A program made the translations under genes and the position numbers. Below, one piece after another: positions 1 through 7,001 of a DNA stretch of 64,000 bases. A model generated the notes under the pieces. It ran no database searches and was not told the origin of the DNA. It saw only the letters and a program-made list of their open reading frames with translations. Where the stretch lies: NCBI RefSeq assembly GCF_937952055.1, contig NZ_CALFYO010000019.1, positions 248,001 to 312,000 of the forward strand. The letters are read 5' to 3'. The stretch is from an uncultured Piscinibacter sp. (GTDB lineage: Bacteria > Pseudomonadota > Gammaproteobacteria > Burkholderiales > Burkholderiaceae_C). Every line of letters starts with the position of its first letter. Within the stretch, counting starts at the first letter, position 1.

Positions 1-15
1 GAATCGGCGCTGCAT

Positions 16-966
16 TCACTTCGCGCGCTCCAGACGGCGCACGATGGTGCCCCAGATGCCCGCCGGGAAGAACAGCACGAAGAACATGAACACCGCGCCG
101 ACCACCGCCATCCAGTGCTTGGTGTAGACGGTCACCACGTCTTCCAGCGTGAGAAACACCGCCGCGCCGACGAAGGGGCCGAAGAAGGTGCCCATGCCGC
201 CGAGCAGGCACATCATCACCGCCTGGCCCGACAGCAGGTAGTGCAGCGAATCGATCGGCACCACCGACAGGTGCAGCGCGCGCAGGGCGCCGGCCAAGCC
301 GCAGATCAGCGCCGACAGCACGAACACCAGCAGCTTGGTGCGCGCCACGTCGTAGCCGCACGCGGCGGCGCGGCGGTCGTTCTCGCGCACCGCCTCGATC
401 ACCGCGCCGAAGGGCGAGGCCAGCACGCGCGAGACGAACCACAGCGCCAGTGCCACGAAGGCGAGGATCACGTAGTACTTGGTCACCGGGTTGATGAAGT
501 CGAGCACCCAGGGACCGAGGTGGATCTCCGGCACCTGGATGCCGCGCAGGCCGTTCTCGCCGCCGGTCCAGCGCTCGGCCTTGTAGAAGGCGTAGTAGAC
601 GATCTGGCCGAGGGCGAGCGTGACCATCGAGAAGTAGATGCCGCGCGTGCGGATGGCGAGGAAGCCGACCACCAGCCCGGCCAGGCCGGCCGCCGCCACG
701 CCGGCCACCACCGCCAGCCACCAGGGCCAGCCACCATGCACCATGGCGATGCCGGTGAGGTAGCTGCCCACGCCGAGGAAGGCCGCATGGCCGAAGGACA
801 GCAGGCCGGTGTAGCCGAACAGCAGGTTGAAGCCGACCGCGAACAGGCCGAACAGCAGGATGTTGATCGCCAGCGCGTGATAGGGCATGAGCAGCGGGAA
901 GACGAGCAGGAAGGCGAGCACCGCCGCCACGCGGTGCCGCCTGACCAGATCGAAGACCCCCTTCAC
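16..966 (-). CDS. livM: Branched-chain amino-acid-type ABC transporter permease (LivM-like)
   Basis: Inner-membrane permease of a LivFGHMK-type importer, about 316 residues, with roughly nine hydrophobic segments. The N-terminal part carries the family motif GYTGLLSFGHAAFLGVGSY, and the GAVIEAVRENDRRAAACGY loop is typical of the ATPase-contacting EAA region. The start is a GTG that overlaps the stop of the upstream livH gene by four bases (GTGA). The long open frame continues upstream through livH but has no family similarity there, so it is not used. Directly beyond the stop, an ATG at position 15 on the same strand probably opens the ATPase gene, which the window edge cuts off. The actual ligand is probably not an amino acid, because LivHM-type systems next to monooxygenases often import aromatic or heterocyclic acids (inference). 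Confidence 0.93.
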   Translation of the reverse strand: MKGVFDLVRRHRVAAVLAFLLVFPLLMPYHALAINILLFGLFAVGFNLLFGYTGLLSFGHAAFLGVGSYLTGIAMVHGGWPWWLAVVAGVAAAGLAGLVVGFLAIRTRGIYFSMVTLALGQIVYYAFYKAERWTGGENGLRGIQVPEIHLGPWVLDFINPVTKYYVILAFVALALWFVSRVLASPFGAVIEAVRENDRRAAACGYDVARTKLLVFVLSALICGLAGALRALHLSVVPIDSLHYLLSGQAVMMCLLGGMGTFFGPFVGAAVFLTLEDVVTVYTKHWMAVVGAVFMFFVLFFPAGIWGTIVRRLERAK

Positions 967-1844
967 GACATGAGCCCCTTCTTGCCGAAGAAGCCCTGCG
1001 GGCGGATCAGCAGCACCACCGCCATCAGCACGAAGATCGACAGCTCGGCGAGGTCGGGTGCGAACAGCGAGGTCAGCGAGAACACGATGCCGACCAGCAG
1101 CCCGGCGAGCACGGCGCCGGGCAGCGAGCCCATGCCGCCGACCACGGTGACGACGAAGCTCTCGGCGAGCACGTGGATGCCCATCTCCGGATTGACCGCG
1201 CGCGTCGGCGCGGCGAGCACGCCGGACAGCCCGGCGATGCCGGTGCCGATGCCGAACACCACCAGCCAGACGCGCGCCACGTCGATGCCCAGCACCTTGC
1301 AGATCTCGCCGTCGCGCGAACCGGCGCGCACGATCAGGCCGTAGCGCGTCTTCTCGAGGAACAGCCACAGCGCCAGCACCACCACCGCGGTGGCGACGAT
1401 GAGGAACAGCCGGTACTTCGGGAAGTAGCCGATGCCCAGGTCGACCGCACCGCGCAGTTCCGGCGGCGTGGACGAGGGCAGGCCCTCGATGCCGAACATC
1501 ACCCGCATCGCCTCGATCAGCACCCAGGACAGGCCGAAGGTCAACAGCAGCGGGTAGTCGATGCCGCGGCCGTACAGCGGCCGCACCAGGAAGCGCTCGG
1601 TGACCAGTCCGATGGCCCCCACCACCAGCGGCGTGAGCACCAGGCTGAACCAGAAGTTGCCGGTGAGGCCGAGGAAGTACAGCCCGACGAAGGCGCCGAC
1701 CATGAAGAACGCGCCATGGGCGAAGTTCACCACGGTCAGCATGCCGAAGATCAGGCTCAGGCCGACGGCGAGCAGCGCGTACACGGCACCGAGGGCGATG
1801 CCGGTCACCAGCTGCAGCGCGAGCAGCGAGGGGGTGATTTCCAT
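963..1844 (-). CDS. livH: Branched-chain amino-acid-type ABC transporter permease (LivH-like)
   Basis: Second inner-membrane permease of the same importer, 293 residues, the usual length for LivH. The N-terminal block with YALLAVGLSLIFGMLTVVNF and AHGAFFMVGAF is the family signature, and AGSRDGEICKVLGIDV is the cytoplasmic coupling loop. The start ATG lies 13 bases downstream of the substrate-binding-protein stop, and the 3' end overlaps livM by four bases. The three genes are therefore almost certainly co-transcribed with the upstream monooxygenase. Nothing looks truncated. Substrate identity cannot be read from the permease. Confidence 0.93.
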   Translation of the reverse strand: MEITPSLLALQLVTGIALGAVYALLAVGLSLIFGMLTVVNFAHGAFFMVGAFVGLYFLGLTGNFWFSLVLTPLVVGAIGLVTERFLVRPLYGRGIDYPLLLTFGLSWVLIEAMRVMFGIEGLPSSTPPELRGAVDLGIGYFPKYRLFLIVATAVVVLALWLFLEKTRYGLIVRAGSRDGEICKVLGIDVARVWLVVFGIGTGIAGLSGVLAAPTRAVNPEMGIHVLAESFVVTVVGGMGSLPGAVLAGLLVGIVFSLTSLFAPDLAELSIFVLMAVVLLIRPQGFFGKKGLMS

Positions 1845-1857
1845 CGGAGCGGCGCGA

Positions 1858-3099
1858 TCAGGTCGTGACCTTGTGCCCCATCTCCTCGCAGGTGCGAAGA
1901 TTCTTCTCGTCCGCGGCCTCGATGGCGAGCACGTTGAACACGTCGTACTTGTCCTTCATGCTCTTGCTCTTGCTCTCGACGATGACCACCGACTGCACCG
2001 ACTGGTGGTCGCACTTGCGGTAGAACTGCGGCCCCTTGTACCAGTCGTACTTGAGCTGGCGCAGCGCGATGGCGACGCGCTGGCTGTCCAGCGAGTCGGC
2101 ATCCTTCACCGCCTGCAGCACGCTGCGGATGCCGGCATAGCCCAGCGCGCCGTAGTCGGACGGCACCGATCCGCCGTAGGCCTTGCGGAAGGCGTCGTTG
2201 AACTTCTTCGCGCTGGCGATCTTGTCTTCCATGCCCCAGTAGTACGAGGTGCCGCCGAGGATGCCCTCGAAGGCGTCGGCGCCGCCGGCCAGCCGCGCGG
2301 TGTACAGCAGCACCGGAGCGATGATCTTGGTGGTCTGCTTGATGCCGAAGTCGGTGGCCTGCTTGGCCGAGTTGACCAGGTCGCGGCCGAAGTTGCACAG
2401 CACCAGGATGTCGGGCTTGAGCGCCTGGATGCGCGGCAGGAAGGCCGAGTAGTCGGCGGTGCCCAGCGGGTGGCGGATGTCGGCCAGCGTCTGCATGCCG
2501 AACGCCTGCCCGGCGCGCTGGAAGCCGCGCACCATCTCGTGGCCGTAGGCGTAGTCAGCGGTCAGGTAGACCACCTTCTTGCCGAACTTCGGGAACGCGT
2601 AGCGGCCCACCGCGCCGGCGGTGAGGTGCGGATTCAGCGCCTCGTGGAAGGTGTACAGGCTCCAGTCCTTCGCCTCGTTGATGGTGTCGGACTGGCTGAT
2701 CGAGTTGTAGAGCACCTTGCGCTCGCGCGTCACGGCGTTGATCGACAGCTGCGTCGCCGCCGACAGCGAGCCGACGACGAAGTTGACCTTGTCCTTCTCG
2801 ATCAGCTCGAGGGTGCGCGTGGCCGCCTCGCCGGGGTTGAGCTTGGTGTCGCGCACCAGCAGTTCGCACTGCATGCCCTTGTGGCCGCCGGCGGCGTTCC
2901 ACTCCTTCACCGCCAGCTCGGCGGCGCGCACCTGGTCCTGTGCCTCGGCGCTGAAGGCGCCGGTCAGCGGCACGGGGAAGCCGATCTTGATCGCGCCGGC
3001 CTGGGCACGTGCGACGTTGAACAGGGCCGGGGCGGCGGCCATGGCGGAGCCGGCCATGACGATGCGGCGGCGGCGGAGGTTCGCGGGGGTCTGGCTCAT
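1858..3099 (-). CDS. ABC transporter periplasmic substrate-binding protein (LivK/urea-binding type)
   Basis: Captures the substrate in the periplasm for the LivHM permease. 413 residues from the ATG at 3099, which follows a clear AGGAGAC ribosome-binding site. The open frame runs on upstream over the monooxygenase gene, but that part is a shadow. The N-terminus (residues 8-32) has an Arg-rich stretch RRRRIVMAGSAMAA followed by a hydrophobic run and an ARA/QA cleavage site. This resembles a Tat-type leader. The mature part begins IKIGFPVPLTGAFSA, typical of type I periplasmic binding proteins (peripla_BP_6). Located between the permeases and a hydroxylase, it probably binds the ring compound the cluster degrades (inference). 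Confidence 0.92.
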   Translation of the reverse strand: MSQTPANLRRRRIVMAGSAMAAAPALFNVARAQAGAIKIGFPVPLTGAFSAEAQDQVRAAELAVKEWNAAGGHKGMQCELLVRDTKLNPGEAATRTLELIEKDKVNFVVGSLSAATQLSINAVTRERKVLYNSISQSDTINEAKDWSLYTFHEALNPHLTAGAVGRYAFPKFGKKVVYLTADYAYGHEMVRGFQRAGQAFGMQTLADIRHPLGTADYSAFLPRIQALKPDILVLCNFGRDLVNSAKQATDFGIKQTTKIIAPVLLYTARLAGGADAFEGILGGTSYYWGMEDKIASAKKFNDAFRKAYGGSVPSDYGALGYAGIRSVLQAVKDADSLDSQRVAIALRQLKYDWYKGPQFYRKCDHQSVQSVVIVESKSKSMKDKYDVFNVLAIEAADEKNLRTCEEMGHKVTT

Positions 3100-3146
3100 G
3101 GGCTTGTCTCCTGGCTGGGGTGGATGACGCAGGCTCTGCGGCCTGT

Positions 3147-4349
3147 TCAGGGTTCGGGTTCGAAGAGACCGGGGTCGATGGCGGTCTCGCGCATCACCTG
3201 CTCGGCATCGCGCGTCACCGCGGCGCCGCGCTGCTGCGCTTCCATGTAGGCGCCGAGCCGGCGCGCGCGCCGCACGACGGCGACGCATGCCGGCAGGCGT
3301 TGCTCGCCGTAGCGGCGCAGCGCCGCCGGCGTGGCGCCGAGCTCGGCGATGCAGCGCGCCAGCACCATCGCGTCGTCGCCGGCCTTGGCCACGCCCATGC
3401 CCACGTGCGGGCGCGCCACGAACGCGGCGTCGCCGAGCAGGGCCACGCGGCCGAAGGCGATCCGGTCCGAGACGAAGTCGTAGATCGGCTGCAGGAAGGG
3501 CATGGCCGTCTTCTCCACGACCTCGGCGAACTGCGGCGCCAGCTTGGCGCGTGCAGCCTCGCGCATCGCTGCCACGTGGCGCCACGACACCTGCTGCGGC
3601 GCGATGCCCTCGGGGTGCGGCACGCCGTCGGCATCGGTGAGCATGGCGGCGAGGTCGGCGCCCGGCGCCACCGGCCGGTACCAGACGAAGTTCCAGCGGC
3701 GCTGGCCCTTTGCGACGCTGTCGTCGGCACCGGCCACGGGGTAGCCGAGCATCTGCTCGCCTTCGGGCAGGCCGAAGCCGAAGCGTTCGAACAGCGTCTC
3801 GCGCGTCAGCCGCGACAGGCTCGCCTCGTCGCACACGCCGCGCCAGGCGATGTAGCCGGCATAGACCGGCTGCACCGCGGGCGCGAACTGGGCGCGGAGG
3901 GTGGAGCGGATGCCGTCGGCGGCCACCAGGAGGTCCCCGGCCAGCGTCTCGCCGCCGGCCAGGTGCACGCGCACGCCGGTCTCGTTCTGCTCCACGCCGG
4001 TGACGCTGGCGCCGAGGCGATGGTGCTGCGCCGGCAGCGCCGCGCGCAGCAGCGCATGGAGGCGCCCCCACGAGGTGAGCACCTGCGGGTAGTCCCAGCG
4101 GCATTGCGGCCGGCCCTGCGCATCGAGCACCACGCGCGATTCGACCGGCACGCCCAGCGTCTCGTCGACCACCGCGCCGCAGGCGCGCAGCGCTTCGCGC
4201 AGGCCGTCGTGCGTCACGATGCCGGCGCCGCGGCCTTCCAGCGAGCGCGGCGAGCGCTCCAGCACGGTGACGTCGTGCCCGTCGCGCAGCAGGCGGTTGG
4301 CGGCCATCAGGCCGCCGAGCGATCCGCCGCTGACGAGGATGCGGGCCAT
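3147..4349 (-). CDS. FAD-dependent aromatic-ring monooxygenase, 2,6-dihydroxypyridine 3-hydroxylase-like
   Basis: Class A flavin monooxygenase that would hydroxylate an activated aromatic ring with NAD(P)H and O2. 400 residues. A Rossmann dinucleotide site sits at the N-terminus (VSGGSLGGLMAANRLL, a GGSxGG variant), the DG motif is VAADGIRS, and the GD motif with FAD contacts is GRVALLGDAAFVARPH. Blocks YAGYIAWRGV, FGFGLPEGEQMLGYP and the GDDAMVLA helix match my memory of Arthrobacter DhpH, the 2,6-dihydroxypyridine hydroxylase of nicotine breakdown. That is why I assign this subfamily rather than salicylate hydroxylase. It sits 13 bases from the VOC gene and 47 bases from the binding protein, inside one leftward operon. 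The exact substrate is inferred. Confidence 0.85.
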   Translation of the reverse strand: MARILVSGGSLGGLMAANRLLRDGHDVTVLERSPRSLEGRGAGIVTHDGLREALRACGAVVDETLGVPVESRVVLDAQGRPQCRWDYPQVLTSWGRLHALLRAALPAQHHRLGASVTGVEQNETGVRVHLAGGETLAGDLLVAADGIRSTLRAQFAPAVQPVYAGYIAWRGVCDEASLSRLTRETLFERFGFGLPEGEQMLGYPVAGADDSVAKGQRRWNFVWYRPVAPGADLAAMLTDADGVPHPEGIAPQQVSWRHVAAMREAARAKLAPQFAEVVEKTAMPFLQPIYDFVSDRIAFGRVALLGDAAFVARPHVGMGVAKAGDDAMVLARCIAELGATPAALRRYGEQRLPACVAVVRRARRLGAYMEAQQRGAAVTRDAEQVMRETAIDPGLFEPEP

Positions 4350-4363
4350 CGACGCCGATCCCT

Positions 4364-4810
4364 TCAGCCGTCCAGTGCGGCCTTCTCGGCGGCCGGAAAG
4401 TTGAGCTCCACGACGATGCCGTTCGGGTCGTCGACGAACACCTGGTGCAGCCCGAGCACCGGCACCGTGCGCTCGCGGCTCTCGATGCCGTGCGCCTTCA
4501 GCGTCGCGAGCGTCTGCGCGAGACCGGTCGCGAAGAAGGCGACATGGTCCACCGCACCGCTGCCGGCGAGGCTGTTCTCGTCGCGGTCGCCGAGGTACTT
4601 CTTCAGGCCCTCGGGGTCGCTGCGGTCGATGCCGATGATGTGCACCACGGCATTGGCCCAGTCGCCGGTGTCACCGGCGTAGAGCCACAGGCCGGGAAAG
4701 GGGAAGGGCGGGCGCGGACCCTTCGTCAGGCCCAGCACCCCGCAGTAGAAACGCTCGCACTCGTCCAGGTCCACGGTGCGGATCGAGAAGTGATTCAGCG
4801 AGAGGCCCAT
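4364..4810 (-). CDS. VOC-family (glyoxalase/dioxygenase fold) protein
   Basis: Small metal-binding vicinal-oxygen-chelate protein of 148 residues. It starts LNHFSIRTVDLDECERFYCGVLGL and ends with the second VOC half VDHVAFFATGLAQTL...HQVFVDDPNGIVVELNF. Visible candidate metal ligands are His7, the His in VDHVAF and the Glu in VVELNF. At this length it is a single two-module VOC unit, as in glyoxalase-type isomerases or small ring-cleavage enzymes. It lies between the TetR gene and the monooxygenase, so a downstream step on the hydroxylated product is likely. Whether it cleaves a ring, isomerises or decarboxylates cannot be told from sequence. Confidence 0.85.
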   Translation of the reverse strand: MGLSLNHFSIRTVDLDECERFYCGVLGLTKGPRPPFPFPGLWLYAGDTGDWANAVVHIIGIDRSDPEGLKKYLGDRDENSLAGSGAVDHVAFFATGLAQTLATLKAHGIESRERTVPVLGLHQVFVDDPNGIVVELNFPAAEKAALDG

Positions 4811-4828
4811 GCACGTCTCCGGTGGCGT

Positions 4829-5509
4829 TCAGCGTCGCGGCGCCGGCACGAACTCGTGCACCTGCGCGAGGTAGCCGCGGATGCGATCGCGGATGAAGGT
4901 GTCGATCAGCGCCGGGTCGCCCTCGCCGCTGAAGTGCTGCTGGTAGATCAGCGGCCAGATGCCGAGCTGGTAGATCAGTGCGCCATGCAGGCCCATCAGC
5001 GTGGCCTCCTCGCGCGGCGTGGGCTTCGCGCGAGACCGCGAGCCCGCATGGCGTCGCGCCTCGCGGATCAGGCGCGGGAACAGCTTCTCGCGCACCAGCG
5101 CGAAATAGCGCGTCGGGATCAGGCCGTCGGACAGGCCCGAGTGCACCAGCGTGCGCAGCCACTCCGGCGTGAGGATGGCCGGCAGGTACTCGCGGTAGAA
5201 GGCATGCAGCTTGTCCTCGACGGCGATGGACGGATCGTCGAGCAGCGTTTCCCACTTCGGATCCCAGCGGCCGGCGATGGTCTCCTCGTAGACGCGCTCG
5301 ATCAGCGAGCGCTTGGTCGGGAAGTAGTGATAGAGCAGCGTGTGCGCGATGCCGAGCTCGGCGGCGAGTTCGCGCATCTGCGCGTCGAGCCCGCGGCGCG
5401 CGAAGAACTCGGTGGCGCCCTCGACGATCTGCCGCTCGCGCTCGCGCGCCTCGAGGCGGCGGCGCACGGGGGCGGCGTCGGGCTTGCGGGTTTCTTCGGT
5501 ATTGACCAT
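4829..5509 (-). CDS. TetR/AcrR-family transcriptional regulator
   Basis: DNA-binding repressor of about 226 residues. The N-terminal HTH (roughly residues 20-70) reads RERQIVEGATEFFARRGLD, then MRELAAELGIAHTLLYHYF, the TetR recognition helix with its terminal YHYF. The remainder is an all-helical ligand domain with no obvious homology. The start chosen is ATG at 5509. The open frame extends another 19 codons, but those would cover both palindromes upstream. It is the first gene of the leftward operon and is divergent from the molybdenum hydroxylase, so it probably controls both units in response to the substrate. The chosen ATG lies inside the first operator palindrome, which would give tight autorepression. 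Confidence 0.88.
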   Translation of the reverse strand: MVNTEETRKPDAAPVRRRLEARERERQIVEGATEFFARRGLDAQMRELAAELGIAHTLLYHYFPTKRSLIERVYEETIAGRWDPKWETLLDDPSIAVEDKLHAFYREYLPAILTPEWLRTLVHSGLSDGLIPTRYFALVREKLFPRLIREARRHAGSRSRAKPTPREEATLMGLHGALIYQLGIWPLIYQQHFSGEGDPALIDTFIRDRIRGYLAQVHEFVPAPRR

Positions 5510-5517
5510 CTGCTCAA
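5502..5517. promoter_or_regulatory. Putative TetR operator O1
   Basis: Near-palindrome TTGACCATCTGCTCAA. It shares TTGA-C/G-C-N4-G-C/G-TCAA with a second copy 30 bp away, centre to centre. It overlaps the start codon of the tetR gene. Confidence 0.6.
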
Positions 5518-5531
5518 CTCGTCCGAAATTG

Positions 5532-5547
5532 TTGAGCGGCTGGTCAA
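5532..5547. promoter_or_regulatory. Putative TetR operator O2
   Basis: Near-palindrome TTGAGCGGCTGGTCAA, the inverted match of O1 with only three central differences. It lies between tetR and the divergent hydroxylase genes, 52 bp before the ATG at 5599. The 30-bp spacing from O1 puts both sites on about the same helix face. Confidence 0.6.
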
Positions 5548-5598
5548 CAGACCCCAATCCCCACAAACCCTAGCGCAGCCTTGCGCGAGCCCGATGCC

Positions 5599-6462
5599 AT
5601 GAAATCGCCGGCCTTCGACTACATCCGCGCCGATTCGCCGCAGCATGCCTTCGAGCTGCTGGCGACGCACGGCGACGACGCGCGCGTGATCGCCGGCGGG
5701 CAGACGCTGCTGGCCACGCTGAACATGCGGCTCTCGCAGCCCGCGCTGCTGGTGGACATCGGCGGTTTCACCGCCTGGCGCGGCATCGTGGTGCAGGGCC
5801 AGGTGCTGCGCATCGGCGCGCTGACGCGCCACAGCGAGGTGGAGGCGTCTGCGCTGGTGGCCCGGCACGCGCCGCTGCTGGCGCAGGCAGCGCCGCACAT
5901 CGCGCACCGCGCGATCCGCAATCTCGGCACCTTCGGCGGCGCGCTCGCCTATGCCGACCCGGCCGCCGAGTGGCCGGCCTGCGTGCTGGCGCTCGACGCC
6001 ACGCTGGTCATCGCCGGCGCGAAGGGCGAGCGGCGCGTCGCGGCGGCGGACTGGTTCCAGGGCCTGTACACCACGGCGCTGCAGCCGGGCGAGTTGCTGA
6101 TGGCCTGCGAGATCCCGCTCCTCGCCGCAGGCGAGCGGCAGGTGTTCGGCGAACTGGCGCGCCGCCAGGGCGACTATGCGGTGGCCGGGCTGGCGGCGCG
6201 CGCACAGGTCGGCGGCAACACGCTGCGCGACGTGCGGCTCGTCTTCCTCAGCCTGGCCGACCGGCCGATCCGTGCCCGTGCCGCCGAGGCCGCGCTGCAG
6301 GGCGGGCCCATCGACGACGCGCGTCTCGCGCAGGCCGACGCGGCGCTGCGCGGCGAGCTCGACCCCTACGCCGACCTCACGCACTCGGCCGCCGCGAAGA
6401 AGCAGCTCGCCGCGACGCTGATGCGCCGCGCGGTGGCGAGCCTGATCGCCCCGAACGCCTGA
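5599..6462 (+). CDS. Molybdenum hydroxylase FAD-binding medium subunit (CoxM/xanthine dehydrogenase family)
   Basis: Electron-transfer subunit of a three-subunit molybdopterin hydroxylase, about 287 residues. It begins FDYIRADSPQHAFELLATHG, followed by the FAD pyrophosphate loop VIAGGQTLLATLNMRL and the second flavin motif IRNLGTFGGALAYADPAAEWP, both diagnostic of FAD_binding_5. The C-terminal CO_deh_flav_C domain follows. The start is ATG at 5599 rather than the in-frame TTG 18 bases upstream. It is the first gene of the rightward operon, 11 bases from the 2Fe-2S subunit. Confidence 0.92.
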   Translation: MKSPAFDYIRADSPQHAFELLATHGDDARVIAGGQTLLATLNMRLSQPALLVDIGGFTAWRGIVVQGQVLRIGALTRHSEVEASALVARHAPLLAQAAPHIAHRAIRNLGTFGGALAYADPAAEWPACVLALDATLVIAGAKGERRVAAADWFQGLYTTALQPGELLMACEIPLLAAGERQVFGELARRQGDYAVAGLAARAQVGGNTLRDVRLVFLSLADRPIRARAAEAALQGGPIDDARLAQADAALRGELDPYADLTHSAAAKKQLAATLMRRAVASLIAPNA

Positions 6463-6473
6463 CCGGAGCCGCC

Positions 6474-7001
6474 ATGAAGACGCCTACCGACACCCCGACC
6501 CGGCGCGTTCGCGTCGAGGTCAACGGCACGACGCTGACCCGCGAGGTCGAGTGCCGCAAGCACCTCGTGGACTTCTTGCGCGAGGACTGCGGCCTGAAGG
6601 GCTCGCACCTCGGCTGCGAGCACGGCGTGTGCGGCGCCTGCACCGTCAGGCTCGACGGCCAGATCGTGCGTGGCTGCCTGGTACTGGCCGCGCAGGCCGA
6701 CGGCCACCGCGTCGAGACGGTCGAAACCCCGAACCCGTCGAAGCGGCTGAAGGCGCTGCAGGACGCCTTCGTCGAGCACAACGCGCTGCAGTGCGGCTAC
6801 TGCACGCCGGGCATGCTGATGGCGGCGCTGGATCTGGTCGAGCAGCAGCCCGAGGCCGACCGCACCCGGGTGCGCGAGTGGATGAGCGGCAACTACTGCC
6901 GCTGCACCGGCTATCACGCCATCGTCGATGCGGTCTGCGCGGTGCTCGACCAGCAGCGTGCCGGGCGTTTCGCCGACGAGCCGGTGGAGGCGCGCGCATG
7001 A
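6474..7001 (+). CDS. Molybdenum hydroxylase [2Fe-2S] small subunit (CoxS family)
   Basis: Carries two [2Fe-2S] clusters that pass electrons from the Mo site to FAD. 175 residues. The plant-ferredoxin-type cluster ligands are in HLGCEHGVCGACTV plus a later Cys in GQIVRGCLV. The C-terminal cluster ligands are QCGYCTPGM and NYCRCTGYHAI. All expected cysteines are present. The C-terminal tail (RFADEPVEARA) is a short extension. The stop overlaps the start of the large subunit by four bases (ATGA). Confidence 0.95.
   Translation: MKTPTDTPTRRVRVEVNGTTLTREVECRKHLVDFLREDCGLKGSHLGCEHGVCGACTVRLDGQIVRGCLVLAAQADGHRVETVETPNPSKRLKALQDAFVEHNALQCGYCTPGMLMAALDLVEQQPEADRTRVREWMSGNYCRCTGYHAIVDAVCAVLDQQRAGRFADEPVEARA

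Noticed and set aside
1..15. Five codons of a further ABC transporter gene (ATPase) at the left edge
   Set aside because: Only an ATG and four codons are visible, too little to call as a feature.
1858..4104. 748-residue frame for the substrate-binding protein
   Set aside because: Only the part after the ATG at 3099 shows a signal peptide and a binding-protein fold. The remainder is a shadow of the monooxygenase gene.
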